Notes under the pieces: generated by a model
Seen by the model: only the letters and a program-made list of their open reading frames with translations
Told to the model about the DNA's origin: nothing
Database searches by the model: none
Shown here: positions 21,482 to 32,794 of the stretch, piece by piece
Numbering within the stretch: position 1 is the stretch's first letter
Layout: every line of letters begins with the position of its first letter
Origin: Anomaloglossus baeobatrachus
Lineage: Eukaryota > Chordata > Amphibia > Anura > Aromobatidae
DNA: 64,000 nt
Reading direction: 5' to 3'
Assembly: GCF_048569485.1 (NCBI RefSeq)
Contig: NC_134357.1
Location: forward strand, 360,869,927-360,933,926
Position numbers and translations under genes: made by a program

Positions 21482-23039
21482 CCCCCTCTCTCATACTGAC
21501 CGATCCCCGATCACCGGCGTGGCGCGGCGCTCCACGGCATTCACACTGCTCCGGCGGCTTTTACTATTTTGAAAAAGCCGGCCGCTCATTAAACAATCTC
21601 GTATTCCCTGCTTTCCACGCCCACCGGCGCCTATAATTGGTTGCAGTGAGACACGCCCCCACGCTGAGTGACAGGTGTCTCACTGCACCCAATCACAGCA
21701 GCCGGTGGGCATGTCTATACCGTGCAGTGATATAAATAATTAAATAATTTAAAAAAACGGCGTGCGGTCCCCCCCAATTTTAAAACCAGCCAGATAAAGC
21801 CATACGGCTGAAGGCTGGTATTCTCAGGATGGGGAGCTGCATGTTATGGGGAGCCCCCCCCAGCCTAACAATATCAGCCAGCAGCCGCCCAGAATTGCCG
21901 CATACATTAGATGCGATAGTTCTGGGACTGTACCCGGCTCTTCCCGATTTGCCCTGGTGCGTTGGCAATCGGGGTAATAAGGAGTTATTGGAAGCCCATA
22001 GCTGCCAATAACTCCTAGATTAATCATGTCAGGCGTCTCCCCGAGATACCTTCCATGATAAATCTGTAAGTGACAGTAAATAAACACACACACCCGAAAA
22101 AATCCTTTATTAGAAATAAAAAACACAAACATATACCCTCGTTCACCACTTTAATAAGCTCCAAAAAGCCCTCCATGTCCGGCGTAATCCAGGATGGTCC
22201 AGCGTCACTTCCAGCTCTGCTGCATGAAGGTGACTGGAGCTGCAGAATACACCGCCGCTCCTGTCAGCTCCACGCAGCTAATGAAGGGAATAGCACGATC
22301 AGCTGAGCTGTCACTGAGATTACCCGCTGTCACTGGATACAGCGGTGGCCGCGGGTAACCATAGTGACAGCTCAGCTGATCGCACGGCTGTCTTCAGTTG
22401 CTGCGTGGAGGTGACAGGAGCGGCGGTGTCTTTTTTTCGGGTGTGTGTTTATTTACTGTCACTTACAGATTTATCATGGAAGGTATCTCGGGGAGACGCC
22501 TGACATGATTAATCTAGGATTTAGTGGCAGCTATGGGCTGCCAATAACTCCTTATTACCCCGATTGCCAACGCACCAGGGTAAATTGGGAAGAGCCGGGT
22601 ACAGTCCCAGAACTGTCGCATCTTATGTATGTGGCAATTCTAGGCGGCTGCTGGCTGATATTGTTAGGCTGGGGGGCTCCTCATAACGTGGAGCTCCCCA
22701 TCCTGAGAATACCAGCCTTCAGCCGTATGGCTTTATCTGGCTGGTTTTAAAATTGGGGGGGACCGCACGCCGTTTTTTTTTAATTATTTAATTATTTCAC
22801 TGCACAGTATAGACACGCCCACCGGCTGCTGTGATTGGGTGCAGTGAGACACCTGTCATTCAGCGTGGGGGCGTGTCTCACTGCAACCAATCATAGGCGC
22901 CGGTGGGCAGGTAAAGCAGGGAATACGAGATTGTTTAATGAGCGGCCGGCTTTTTCAAAATAGTAAAAGCCGCCGGAGCAGTGTGAATGCCGTGCAGCGC
23001 CGCGCCGGAGATCGGGGATCGGTGAGTATGAGAGAGGGC
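21482..23039. repeat. Foldback palindrome, arms about 600-700 bp
   Basis: The left arm (21482 to about 22100, resuming 22249-22310) pairs with the right arm (22360 to 23039). Outer ends match as CCTCTCTCATACTGACCGATC against the reverse complement of 23010-23039; inner ends match around ACACACACCCGAAAAAA and AGCTGAGCTGTCAC. About 150 bp (22100-22248) exists only in the left arm. The arms differ at scattered positions (a few percent by eye). The short frames inside are repeat-derived. Confidence 0.85.
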
Positions 23040-23771
23040 TGCTCAATTCAGTTACTCAGGAGATTAGCGGTCACAGGTGAGTCCTTCACTGGTGACCGCT
23101 AATCAGGACGCGACACAGACAGAGCCGCAGCATGACAATGAAGTCGGGTGAAGTTAACCCGAGTTCATTTTGATCGTGCGGCTCTTTCTGTGTCTGCTGT
23201 CATTGGCCATTCAGCTCTGCTACATGGCTGTCTGTGTCTGCTGTCAGCGGCCAAGTAGCAGAGCTGAATGGCAGATGACATAGTAAGAACGCATCCCTAC
23301 ACATCACACATGCTTGGCAAGTCAATAAATAATAAAAAAAAAAAAGTTGCCCAATGCATACGTCACAGAACACATGATCTAAAGGATCGCACACAAAATT
23401 GATCAATTTAACATAGACTACTAACGCATGTGTGACAGCAAATGAACGACCTACGTGCGATCTCATTAGATCACATATGCGATCTGGGCGTGTCACATCG
23501 CAAACGTGATTGCACAACAAATTGCAACGTGTAAAGCAGGCTTTAGAGGAAAAAGGATCCGCAATCCAAAATTAGACCTGCTGGGTCATCATTTCTCTGA
23601 CAATCAGCCTGTCGGCCGAGCCTGTCTATCTCCGGGTTCTGCCAACTGTAATCTGTGTATAAGCACTGGACATGTGAACGGTTAGGGTATATGCACACCA
23701 CGGCTTTTACACATCTGTGAATCTTTTGATTAGGAAACATTGACATCTTTTTTAAATTGAAATTGTACTAA

Positions 23772-24363
23772 GACGGGCTTTGCACGCTGCGACATCGCAG
23801 GCCGATGCTGCGATGCCGAGCGCGATAGTCCCCGCCCCCGTCGCAGCTGCGATATCCTTGTGATAACTGCCGTAGCGAACATTATCGCTACGGCAGCTTC
23901 ACATGGACTCACCTGTCCTGCGACCGTCGCTCTGGCCGGCGACCCGCCTCCTTATTAAGGGGGCGAGTCGTATGGCGTCACTGCGACGTCACACGGCAGG
24001 CGGCCAATAGGAGCGGAGGGGCGGAGATGAGCGGGATGTAAACATCCCGCCCACCTCCTTCCTTCCGCATATCCTACGGAAGCCGCAGTGATGCCGGTAG
24101 GAGATGTTCCTCGCTCCTGCGGCTTCACACACAGCGATGTGTGCTGCCGCAGGAACGAGGAACAACATCGGACCGTCGCGTCAGCGTAATCATGGATTAC
24201 ACCGATGCTGCACCGATGATACGATTACGACGCTTTTGCGCTCGTTAATCGTATCATCGAGCCTTTACACACTACGATGTCACATGCGATGCCGGAAGTG
24301 CGTCATTTTCAATTTGAACCCACCGACATCGCACCTGCGATGTCGTAGTGTGCAAAGCCCGCC
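23772..24363 (-). mobile_element. PIF/Harbinger-like MITE (copy 3)
   Basis: 592 bp, ends GACGGGCTTTGCACGCTGCG and the inverted counterpart GTGTGCAAAGCCCGCC within an ACTAAG/CTTAGT symmetric context. The central block CGGCCAATAGGAGCGGAGG at about 24001 shows it is inverted relative to copy 1. No coding capacity. Nested in hAT element 1. Confidence 0.82.
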
Positions 24364-24899
24364 TTAGTGCTAGTCAGCAACTTCTTGGTGGCAGCAGCCC
24401 AAAAAATGGTTGTTACCTGTTTTAACCACTTAGTGTCTTTGAAAACCTGAAGCTGTTAAAAAAAGCTAAATAAAACTGAAGGTACGCGCAGCAAGTGCTG
24501 ATCTTCATTCTTATAGGGTTTAGCAGGTTTTCAAGTGTGTTAAAGAGTAGATCGGCCTTACAAAGATGTCGTGTGCACAAAATCATAGTTTTACGTTGTC
24601 AGTAAGGGGCGCGACCACTTAAAGTGCCTAGGGAAGCACAAAGGCCAAATACAGCCCTGCACTCCACATAATGAATTTGACATCTCTCCTAAGTGGGATG
24701 CGCCTCTGTGCGCTGCTCCAGAAATGCTACTCCATTCAGAAGCCGGCAGTTTTGAACAGTTTAACTTTCAGGTGTGGCTACGCCTCTGTACCTCCCTGGC
24801 TCTGTCCATGTTGGCAGAGCCGTATCAAATTGTCATGAATATGCCAAAAGGCCAAAAATGTTCTGAATTTTTAAACCTTTTACTCCACTTTTGTGATGT

Positions 24900-25485
24900 T
24901 GTAACGCCCCTGATTCTATCAGGGTGTCACAGGGAACTTCACCCCTGTCTCTCATGGTGCGGAAACCACCATCCATGGTTCTGGAATCCTAACTACTGGT
25001 ATTGCTTCCATCAGACCTAAAATCCTAACCACACCTCACACCACACCCTGTCAGGCACACCAGTTGGTGGTCTAGCTGCAATAGGGCGACCCGCCTAGGG
25101 GTCAGGCAGACTGGTGGGAGGGAGGAAGTCAGATGTGTAGTAGCCCTCAGAGAGTGAGGAGCTGGGGGAGTTGTAGCTCCCTGTGTGACCTTGGTTGGGT
25201 CGCGGACGGTGGTCTGGGACCAGAGGAGTCGGAGACCCAGTCGCAGGGTATTGGAAAAGGGTGTACTGACTTAGTTTTGGAGAACGGTCAGCACCCCTAC
25301 CCATGGAGGGTTCTAACACCTGGCTGCCCCACTCCATCGCCCCCGGGTACTCCCAACTGCAGCGGTGGTACTCCACATTACCACAGGTGGTGTCACGAAC
25401 TTTAACACAATCTCCTGTAAATACCCCCTTCATTTGAGTGGCCGCACGACCCCGGGTCTGGACACCCCTCCTAGCAGGGACACTA
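24900..25485 (+). repeat. LTR fragment, TGTAACGCCCCTGA family
   Basis: Begins TGTAACGCCCCTGATTC and runs through GGTGGTGTCACGAACTTT to about 25485, parallel to the solo LTR at 8485-9632 but much shorter. No matching target duplication was found, so the right boundary is uncertain. The segment 24668-24899 to its left holds no gene. Confidence 0.6.
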
Positions 25486-25546
25486 ATTAAAGGCACTGCG
25501 CCTTTAATTGTGTTTTGTGTGTCAGACCCAACAGTGTCACTGCCAG

Positions 25547-26618
25547 TGTGTCGCCAAGGGTTATGGGGTACTTGGTCCCGGGCTGTGTATAACTGGGGAA
25601 ATGTAATTTGGTGGCCGTTGCCCGGTTCCGTGCCCTGGGTGCTTTTAAAAGGGGTATATTTACAGGGGAATTAAATAAACGTTTATCACGTGACGCCACT
25701 TATGGGTTGCGGCTATGTGGATGGAGCAGCCGCTGCACAATTTTCACTACTGAGGCTGATGTTAATGGCAGCCTGGATGTTAGGCCATCCGCAAGCAGGT
25801 TCAGGCCCCAGAGGATAGGTGAGGTAGATGGGTGTTGAAAGAAAGTAGGCCACACAAGGGGTTGCAGTGTAACTGGTTCCTTTACTCATGGTAAGGTGGA
25901 AACTGGTCACCCGAGGAAGGCTGGTGCTGACCGCAGGTCCCCTTAGTCCCAGTGCCGGTTTAGTGACCTGATGGCTTCTTTCACCTGCACCTCTCTTTGG
26001 TTGGTGGGTCCCCGTGGCTTGGAGCGGCTAGGGGTCCCCTCCTGGTAGTCTCTTAACGGTAGTCCATATGACGGTAGCGTAAACCCTGTGGGGTTGGAGT
26101 CTCTGGTCCTGTTTCCCAGTTCTCCTGTTGCTACTGTGTCCCACACTTCAAGGTCAGTGAGGTCCTTGATGGTCCCCTCACTGTGCAGATTTTATCAGGT
26201 CTGCCTGGAGCGTTTGCCTGACCTAGGATTCTGTACCCCGTCGGTGCTGTGGTTCCAGGAGTACTCCACTGTATTCCACCGGCAACCAAACGCCTGGGCC
26301 CTCAGGTCACTGTCTCACTCCGGTCAGTGGGTCTGCTCACTTCCTCTCTCTGTCACCAACTCCTGCAGACTCTTTGTCCACTGTCTGCCCCTCCCACCTA
26401 GTCATCTAGTGGACTGGATCAGCTCCACCCTTAAGTGGCCATCTATTGGTCCAACCCTAGCCTGTTACCAATCTACGGGGAATTTGGGGAAAAACAGGGA
26501 TTAATGGGAATGTTTTTGTTGTTACCCACACTGGTCTTCTGGGTTCCTGGGGGTAGACCCTGCATCCTAGTGGGGATGCAGTACCTTGTAGCTTCCTGAT
26601 GGCTTCAAGGGTGCTACA
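25547..26618 (-). repeat. Solo LTR, TGTAGCACCC family, minus strand
   Basis: 1072 bp, starting TGTAGCACCCTTGAAGCC on the minus strand and ending GGCGACACA at 25547. Flanked by CCAG duplications (25543-25546 and 26619-26622). It carries GTGGCGTCACGTGATAAACG, a variant of the motif shared by all LTRs here. No internal region. Confidence 0.8.
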
Positions 26619-26639
26619 CCAGCAGATACAGTCACACAG

Positions 26640-27460
26640 TGCACACGGAGACTGCTGTCTATACATCATATGAGTCATTGGGACTACAGTATATAAATCA
26701 CAGGATGACCTGCAGGTCAAATACATCACTGGGGAGCATACATGTTGCTGGGGGACATACACATTACAGAGGGGCATACACATCAGTGGGGCCAGTGGGG
26801 GGGGCATACACATTAGTGGGGAGCAACAGCAGCTTGAGCCGTCCGTGGGAACCGTCCTTCCAGCCGAGTGTTTTAGCGAGAACTGTGTCACCGTCTCAGG
26901 CTGAGTGAGTACCACCGTGCCGTGAGGCACAGCGCTGCCCCTGCGACCCTGCACCCCACCAGGCCCCGCACCCGGCCTGCCATCCATCCCTACCCCATCA
27001 CCGGGCCCCGGGACAACCAACCCCCTACCCACGGAGGGGAGAAATAACAACAAAGCTGCTCCCTGTCACCGCTCCCGGGATCCCCATACAGAGCAGCGGT
27101 GGTGTCCACACAATCACCACAACCGTGGGTGGCGTCACGGACAATAAATCCCCAGAACCAAACCCCTTTTCACTCACGGGCGAGGAGCGCCGCTCGAGTC
27201 CCCGGGATCCGGCCCATCGCTCGAGCCACCGAGCAGCAGCGGCCGCAGCAGCAGCGGCAGCCGGACCCGAGCAGTGGGAGAGCGCAGCGTCCCCTCCTCC
27301 GCCCGCGACAATTACTGTGGCCAGTTGGGGGCATACACGTTACAGGAGCTAGTGAGGGGGAATAAATGTTACTGGGGCCAGTGGAAGTGGATATACATGT
27401 TACTGGGGCCAGAAGGGGGGCATACACGTTACTGGGGCCAGTGGGCAGCATACACATGGG
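26640..27460 (+). repeat. Degenerate tandem repeat around GGGGCATACACGTTACTGGG
   Basis: Short units (about 27-30 bp) of GGCATACACGTTACTGGGGC with variants. It is interrupted by an LTR fragment at 26823-27310. Sequence at 26650-26710 resembles 55765-55830 inside hAT element 2, suggesting a relative of the hAT interior. 27461-27811 to the right holds nothing recognisable. Confidence 0.6.
26823..27310 (+). repeat. LTR fragment of the element A/B family
   Basis: Matches the 3' 480 bp of the solo LTR at 27812-29173, from about GCCGTCCGTGGGA to the terminal CCGCCCGCGACA. The upstream two thirds are missing. It lies within a tandem repeat array. Confidence 0.78.
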
Positions 27461-27811
27461 GATGCTGGGGCTGCCGCTCCTTTTCAGTTGTGGGACAGGA
27501 GCACATCTCTCTCTGATTCTGTCCACTGGTTAACCTTGTCCTGCAATGCAAGTGCACGCAGAGTTCAGCAGTGAACAATGTTCGCGCTTGCTCAATGGGT
27601 TTAAAAGGCCGGCAGGCAGCAAAGTGTGGCTGTCGGCCCGAGCACTGCAGTCCCCGGGAATCTGCCCGAGGATTGCAAAAAAAGGTGATGACCTCCTGCC
27701 GACGGTGAGTGGGGCCGCCCCCCCGTTTGTCCATGAACTTGCCCAGGTGCGCTAGGTGATAGTGCAAGGGCTTGTGCTTGGTGCCATATTTAAGGTCTCT
27801 CTTGGTGCTGG

Positions 27812-29173
27812 TGTGGCGCCCTGGGCAAGCCAGGACGTCACAAGCACAACACCAACACACCCCACACTCCCGGTCAGGCACACCGAAGTCAGACAAAAAC
27901 CCTTGTTGCCTCCCTCCAGGGGCTGATGTTCACACCAGGGGGTGGGCCAGGCGGTTGGTTCCGCCCACCAAGGAGTCCACAGTCCTGGAGGCGGGAAAAG
28001 TAGGGAGTTGAGTTTTGGAAGTGAAAGTGAGAGGAAGGAAAGTGGTAGAGGAGCAGACAGAAGTGGTCCGGGTGTGTGGTCCGGACGGAACAGCAAGGTT
28101 GGCAGACGGTGGTGACCGTCTGCAGGAGAGGCCTATTGGAGCTAGCCGTAAGGACCGTGGACGGGCGGTGGCCCGGCGGTACCGGACCGGTACGCAAAGA
28201 GAAGCCAGCACCATCCGGCAGGGGCTTACGGACCCCGACAAGGCTAGGAGTCGCCGTGAATTTGTCAAATCCGTTAGCGAAGGGAACCTCCTGGGTTTCC
28301 CAGCAGCCAAGTCCCGACAGAAGGCAACCGTCCAACTGAGAGAGGGAAACACAGTCCCCGACAAGGCTAAAGTTCCCAGGGCCAGAGCCTGCGGGCAAAA
28401 AGGGCTCCTTCAGCAACCTTCAAGCTGGGGAGCGGGTTACCGGTGGGAACCCATTGGAACCGTACACACTACACAGGTGCAGAGAAAGGCAGTCACCATC
28501 AACCTGCCGGGAGGAGAAACACCGCAGCCGTCTGTGGGACCCGTCCATCCAGCCGTTTGCTTTACCGGAGACTCTGTGTACATCATTGGCTGAGTGAGTA
28601 CTACCGTGCCGTGTGGCACAGCACTGCCCCCGCGACCCTGCACCTCGCCAGGCCCCGTAACCCGCCTGCCATCCATCCCTACCCCATCACCGGGCCCCGG
28701 GACAACCAACCCCCCTACCCACGGAGGGGAGATCTAACATCCAGGCTGCTCCCTGTCATCGCTCCCGGGATCCCCGTCCAGAGCAGCGGTGGTGTCACAA
28801 CCTCACCACAACCGTGGGTGGCGTCACGGACAATAAATCCCGCCTGCCATCCCTACCTCACCGGGCCCCGGGACAACCAATCCCCCTACCCACGGAGGGG
28901 AAGAACAACACCCAAGGTGCTCCCTGTCATCGCTCCCGGGATCCCTGTCCAGAGCAGCGATGTGTCACAACCTCACCACAACCGTGGGTGGCGTCACGGA
29001 CAATATCAAATCCCCACAATCAATCCCCACCCTTTTCACTCACGGGCGAGGAACGCCGCTCGAGTCCCCGGGATCCGGCCCACCGCTCGAGCAACCACCG
29101 AGCAGCAGCCCCAGCAGCAGCGGCCGGACCCGAGCAGTGGGAGAGCGTAGCGTCCCCTCCTCTGCCCGCGACA
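27812..29173 (+). repeat. Solo LTR of the element A/B family, with internal duplication
   Basis: 1362 bp, starting TGTGGCGCCCTGGGCAAG and ending CTGCCCGCGACA, flanked by CTGG duplications (27808-27811 and 29174-29177). It is longer than the LTRs of element B because about 168 bp is tandemly duplicated (about 28668-28845 and 28846-29010), each copy ending in GTGGGTGGCGTCACGGACAA. The frames across it are not coding. 29174-29483 holds no gene. Confidence 0.87.
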
Positions 29174-29483
29174 CTGGCAATTGTATTTAATTATACACAG
29201 TGGTGCAATATTCTGACTTATTACCCAGTATTCTAACCTGTTTATCTCTACAATACTGTATATCTCTTAATTAATCCCTGGATTCTCGTTCTGATTTGAC
29301 CTTGGACTATTGCACTATGTTTGTGAAGTCTGCTTGTCTGTACTGGATTCTGGTCTGGCTATCCCTGACTCTGCTTCTTGGTTCTGATTCTGGCCTTATT
29401 AGTGATTCTGATTTTCTGCTTCTACTTTCTAAGGACAACCAGAGAGCCGCAGCATCAAAGCTGAGATCCCTTTTTAAGTGGTT

Positions 29484-30480
29484 AAAGGGAATCTGACAAA
29501 TGATCCATAAGCAGCATGAATAAGTCACTGGCTGTATGATTTCAGCCATGTCCGCTAAGTTTGACTCTGAAACACTGCTGCATTTCAGAGAAAGTATACT
29601 TTGAAAGCCACCGGTGACTGAGCCGCATGTTCCCAGGCGTGATAGGACTCTTCCTGTGTGTATGTATAGGAAGAGACTGTTGATGTTTGGCCTCTTTCAC
29701 ACGAACTTGTCTCCGGTACGTGTTTGGTCCTTTTCCTCAGGTACCGGAGACACGGGCACACGTAGACCGATTAAAATCAATGGGTCTGCGTTCACATGCG
29801 TGTTCTGCCATGGACCGTGTGTCCGTGTGCTCCACGCGTCAACATGTCAGTTTTTCTCCGGCATCATGGGTGTCACACGGAACGCAAACGAACCACACGG
29901 AGGTGTTCCGTGTGACATGTGCCGGAGAAAACACATGTGTTTGAGAAAATAAAAAAAAAACTTTAATTGCCTTCTCCAGCCCTCCTGTCTCTGCCGCTGC
30001 TGTCACTTGCTTCCGACCGCCGCTCATTATGCTCATTGAATATTCACTTCACTGCAGCAGCAGCAGGGAGTCGGCAGGACCGGAGACCGAAGATCAGCAC
30101 CACGGACAGCGACGCCAGGGACAGGTGAGCAGAAATTTTCCGTTTTCCGAGTGTTATCACGGATAACACACGGAGAACACACGTAGGCCATAAATACTGC
30201 TCACGGAGGGCAAAACGCACCTCTGACACGTCTGTGAAAAACGTGCGTGGTTTTTCACGAACGTGTGAAAGAGGTCTTTAGGAGTGTGCGGGAAGTAGCC
30301 TCCAGGTACTGTCATTATTGACTAGTCTTTTGTATGGTTTGGTTACCAGTCAGCTTTTAAAGCATTTTTTCTCTGAAATGCAGTCAGCATACCCAGCTGA
30401 TATCATGCAGCCAATGTCTGATACATGCTGCTTATGGATCAGGCAGCATGTATCCGCTGCCAGATTCCATTTCAAGGGTG
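29484..30480 (+). mobile_element. TIR element with a second TIR element nested inside
   Basis: Outer ends TTAAAGGGAATCTGACA and, inverted, TGCCAGATTCCATTTCAA. The interior inverted pair CTGAAATGCAG (29570 and 30370) supports pairing. Nested at about 29690-30283 is a second element with ends CCTCTTTCACACGAAC / ACGTGTGAAAGAGGTC. Neither has coding capacity. Outer ends resemble the TTAA-target MITE at 19266. 30481-30850 holds no gene. Confidence 0.6.
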
Positions 30481-30851
30481 GAAAAAAGGGTGCTCCTTAT
30501 ACTCTACAAAAGAGAGTGAGTTTAGAATCCAGTTTTCAGCTTTGTTACTAATGTGATTAAAAATATGCAATTTTCTAATAAATCAAGAGGTGCTTGCACA
30601 AAAGATTAGATGGGGGAGGGACATATTCAATATTTAGCATTTTGTTCATTCTAAGATATACATTAAAGATGGGGAAAAATGGCATCTTCTTGGTTTCAGA
30701 CTTCTTTACAAAAAGATGCACAAAAAAGTGTGTGTAAATACAGTATATACAGTATGCATCCTATAATAAATACATCTTTATGAGCACTTTATTGTATAGT
30801 ATATTTTCAGATCACATATAAGTGCTCAGAATATATTACATTTAGTATGGA

Positions 30852-32794
30852 TGTCATGGCCTTCGGGACTCGATCCGGTGACCTTGTGCGTGGTCGCTTT
30901 ACTTCCCTGCTGAACCACAGGCTGGTTGGTCCCTGTCCAAATGCTGATAGTCTCTTACCTTTGCTTCTCTCCTTTTGGTTTCTGATTATCAGGTGTTCTC
31001 ACTCATTTTCTCTATGCTATTACATCCCGAGTGGGGTTATTTATACTCTCCTGGTACTAGCCTTTTCTGCTGGCCATATTACTTTGTGGATTCAGCTAAG
31101 ATGTTCTAGCTCTGCTGCTAGGGATTTTGCCTGTGTGACGGATACCTGCATGGTATATATTTATCTTATCTTTGCTGTTAGGGCTGTAGCAGTCTACCCT
31201 AGCTTGCATTAGTTATTTCACCTTTTCCACTTGTGAATATCAGGGGGATTTACATGCAACGACATCGCTAACAAGATGTCATTGGGGTCACGGAATTCGT
31301 GACGCACATCCGGCCTAGTTAGCGACGTCGTTGCGTGTGAAACGTACGAACAACCGCTAACGATCAAAATTACTCACCTAATCGTTGATCGTTGACACGT
31401 TGTTCTAATCCCAAATATCGTTGCTGTTGCAGGACGCAGGTTGTTCGTCGTTCCTGAGGCAGCACACATCGCTACGTTCGACACCCCAGGAACGAGGAAC
31501 AACACCTTACCTGCGTCCTCCGGCAACGAGGTGGGCATCACTTTCTTTCGGCTGCTCTCCGCCCCTCCGCTTCTATTGGACGGCTGCCGTGTGATGCCGC
31601 ACAAACCGCCTGCTTAAAAAGGAGGCGGTTCGCTGGCCACAGCGACGTTGCTAGGCAGTTAAGTCCGTGTGACAGGTCCTAGCGATGTTGTGCGCCACGG
31701 GCAGTGATTTACCCGTGACATACAACTGACAGGGGCGGGTGCTTTCCCCAGCGACATCGCTACTGATGTCGCTGCGTGTAAAGCAGCCTATAGTTTCCTC
31801 ATCTTGGATCCTTACCTTTCTCTGCACACTTCTCCTAATTTGGTTTATAGTGCACAGCAACCTCTGCTCTGGTTCCTCAGAAGGCACGAGGAACAACTTG
31901 ACTGCTTTTTATTCAGACAGGTCTGAGTTGTGGGTTTCTAGTGTTGCAGCTAAGGATATTCTAGCATGTGCAGGAGCCATTGGGAGCTGTGCAGTTAGTG
32001 ATACCAGTCTGTACAGGATAAAGTATGTATACAGGTATATGTTAGGGCCAGGTGGACGGGCAGACCCAGGAGGTGGATCCACTGGGCCGAACTCCTTCAT
32101 GAAGGCAAGGGGTCCGGTAGCCGGAGCACTACGGGTAGCAGGACAGTCCGTGCACAAGAGTGGAATGGAGAAGTCCCTGGGACCACGGAGTCACTGATGG
32201 TAGTCCGGGTGACGGAGCTCAGGTTCGGAGGCCGAGATGTTGTCAGGCAGAGTCCGGAACCGATGGAGCGAGAGGACGGGTCACCACAGGGATCAAAGAT
32301 GGTACGGACTGACGGGATGGCAGATGGTCAGCGTTCGGGGTTCGGGAATCGGCAAGGCCGGATGGCGAGGCAGGAGCGGCTCTAGAAGAGAGATAGGTAA
32401 GTATGGCACAGAGACACAAGGAGACCTGACTCCTAGCTTAGGAAACACGAAGAACAGGCCCCGCCCACTTGGACACTAAACCCCTTTATACCCTGTACCT
32501 GTGTGTTCAATTTCCTGTCAGTGGACGCTGGCCCTTTAAGAAAGGGTCAATGACCGCGCACGCGCCCTAATGCGCATGCGCGAGGCCCGGGTGCCAGAAG
32601 CCAGGGCAGGGAGCGATGAGCAGGAAGCAGGAGAGCCGGGCTGGGGCTGAGTAGCCGACGGGCGCCGGGAGCGGGGACCGGGCCGCCTGGAGACCGCAGG
32701 CAATGGAGGCTGGAGACCGGGGAGAGAAGCAGGGAAGTCGGGAAGCGTGGCAGGTGAGCCGGGGAGCAGAGCAGGGGAGCCGGAGAGCGTGACA
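30852..32794 (+). repeat. Putative solo LTR interrupted by a MITE
   Basis: Starts TGTCATGGCCTTCGG and ends GAGAGCGTGACA, giving short TGTCA/TGACA inverted termini as in LTRs. A 548-bp Harbinger-like MITE sits at 31241-31788. No convincing target duplication was seen, so it could instead be another repeat class. No domain is encoded. Confidence 0.4.
31241..31788 (+). mobile_element. PIF/Harbinger-like MITE (copy 4)
   Basis: 548 bp with TAT duplications at 31238-31240 and 31789-31791. Contains GTGACGCACATCCGGC and the core CCGCTTCTATTGGACGGC. Ends GGGGGATTTACATGCAACG / CGCTGCGTGTAAAGCAGCC. Nested in the putative LTR. Confidence 0.8.

Larger units (their letters stand above)
21071..23545 (+). 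mobile_element. PIF/Harbinger-like element, 2.5 kb, with foldback core
   Basis: Ends AAAGCCTGCTTTACA and its reverse complement within a symmetric CTCTAAAG context (21068-23548). The left subterminal region carries the family block GTGACGCACATCCGGC at about 21133. In place of the usual short core it holds a perfect hairpin (21358-21393), a 1.5-kb foldback palindrome (21482-23039) and several shorter palindromes (23062-23270). No transposase frame was found. It lies inside hAT element 1. Confidence 0.7.
13173..24659 (+). mobile_element. hAT-type element 1, 11.5 kb, heavily nested
   Basis: Left end CAGGGCCGTATTTACC, right end (reverse complement) CAGGGCTGTATTTGGCC. Flanking 8-bp sequences CACCCCAC (13165-13172) and CACTCCAC (24660-24667) differ at one position, as expected of an aged hAT duplication. 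The left 300 bp match, in reverse, the right end of element 2 (54289-58836), including the block TGATTGACCTCGGAAGT. No hAT transposase was found, so it is non-autonomous or has lost it. Nested inside are two minisatellites, a Tc1, a hammerhead-bearing retroelement, a piggyBac-like MITE and two Harbinger-like elements. Confidence 0.72.

Noticed and set aside
27015-29150. Open frames of 118-235 codons around 27.1-29.2 kb
   Set aside because: They fall in LTR sequence with duplicated GC-rich blocks. No domain, and overlapping frames are open on both strands.
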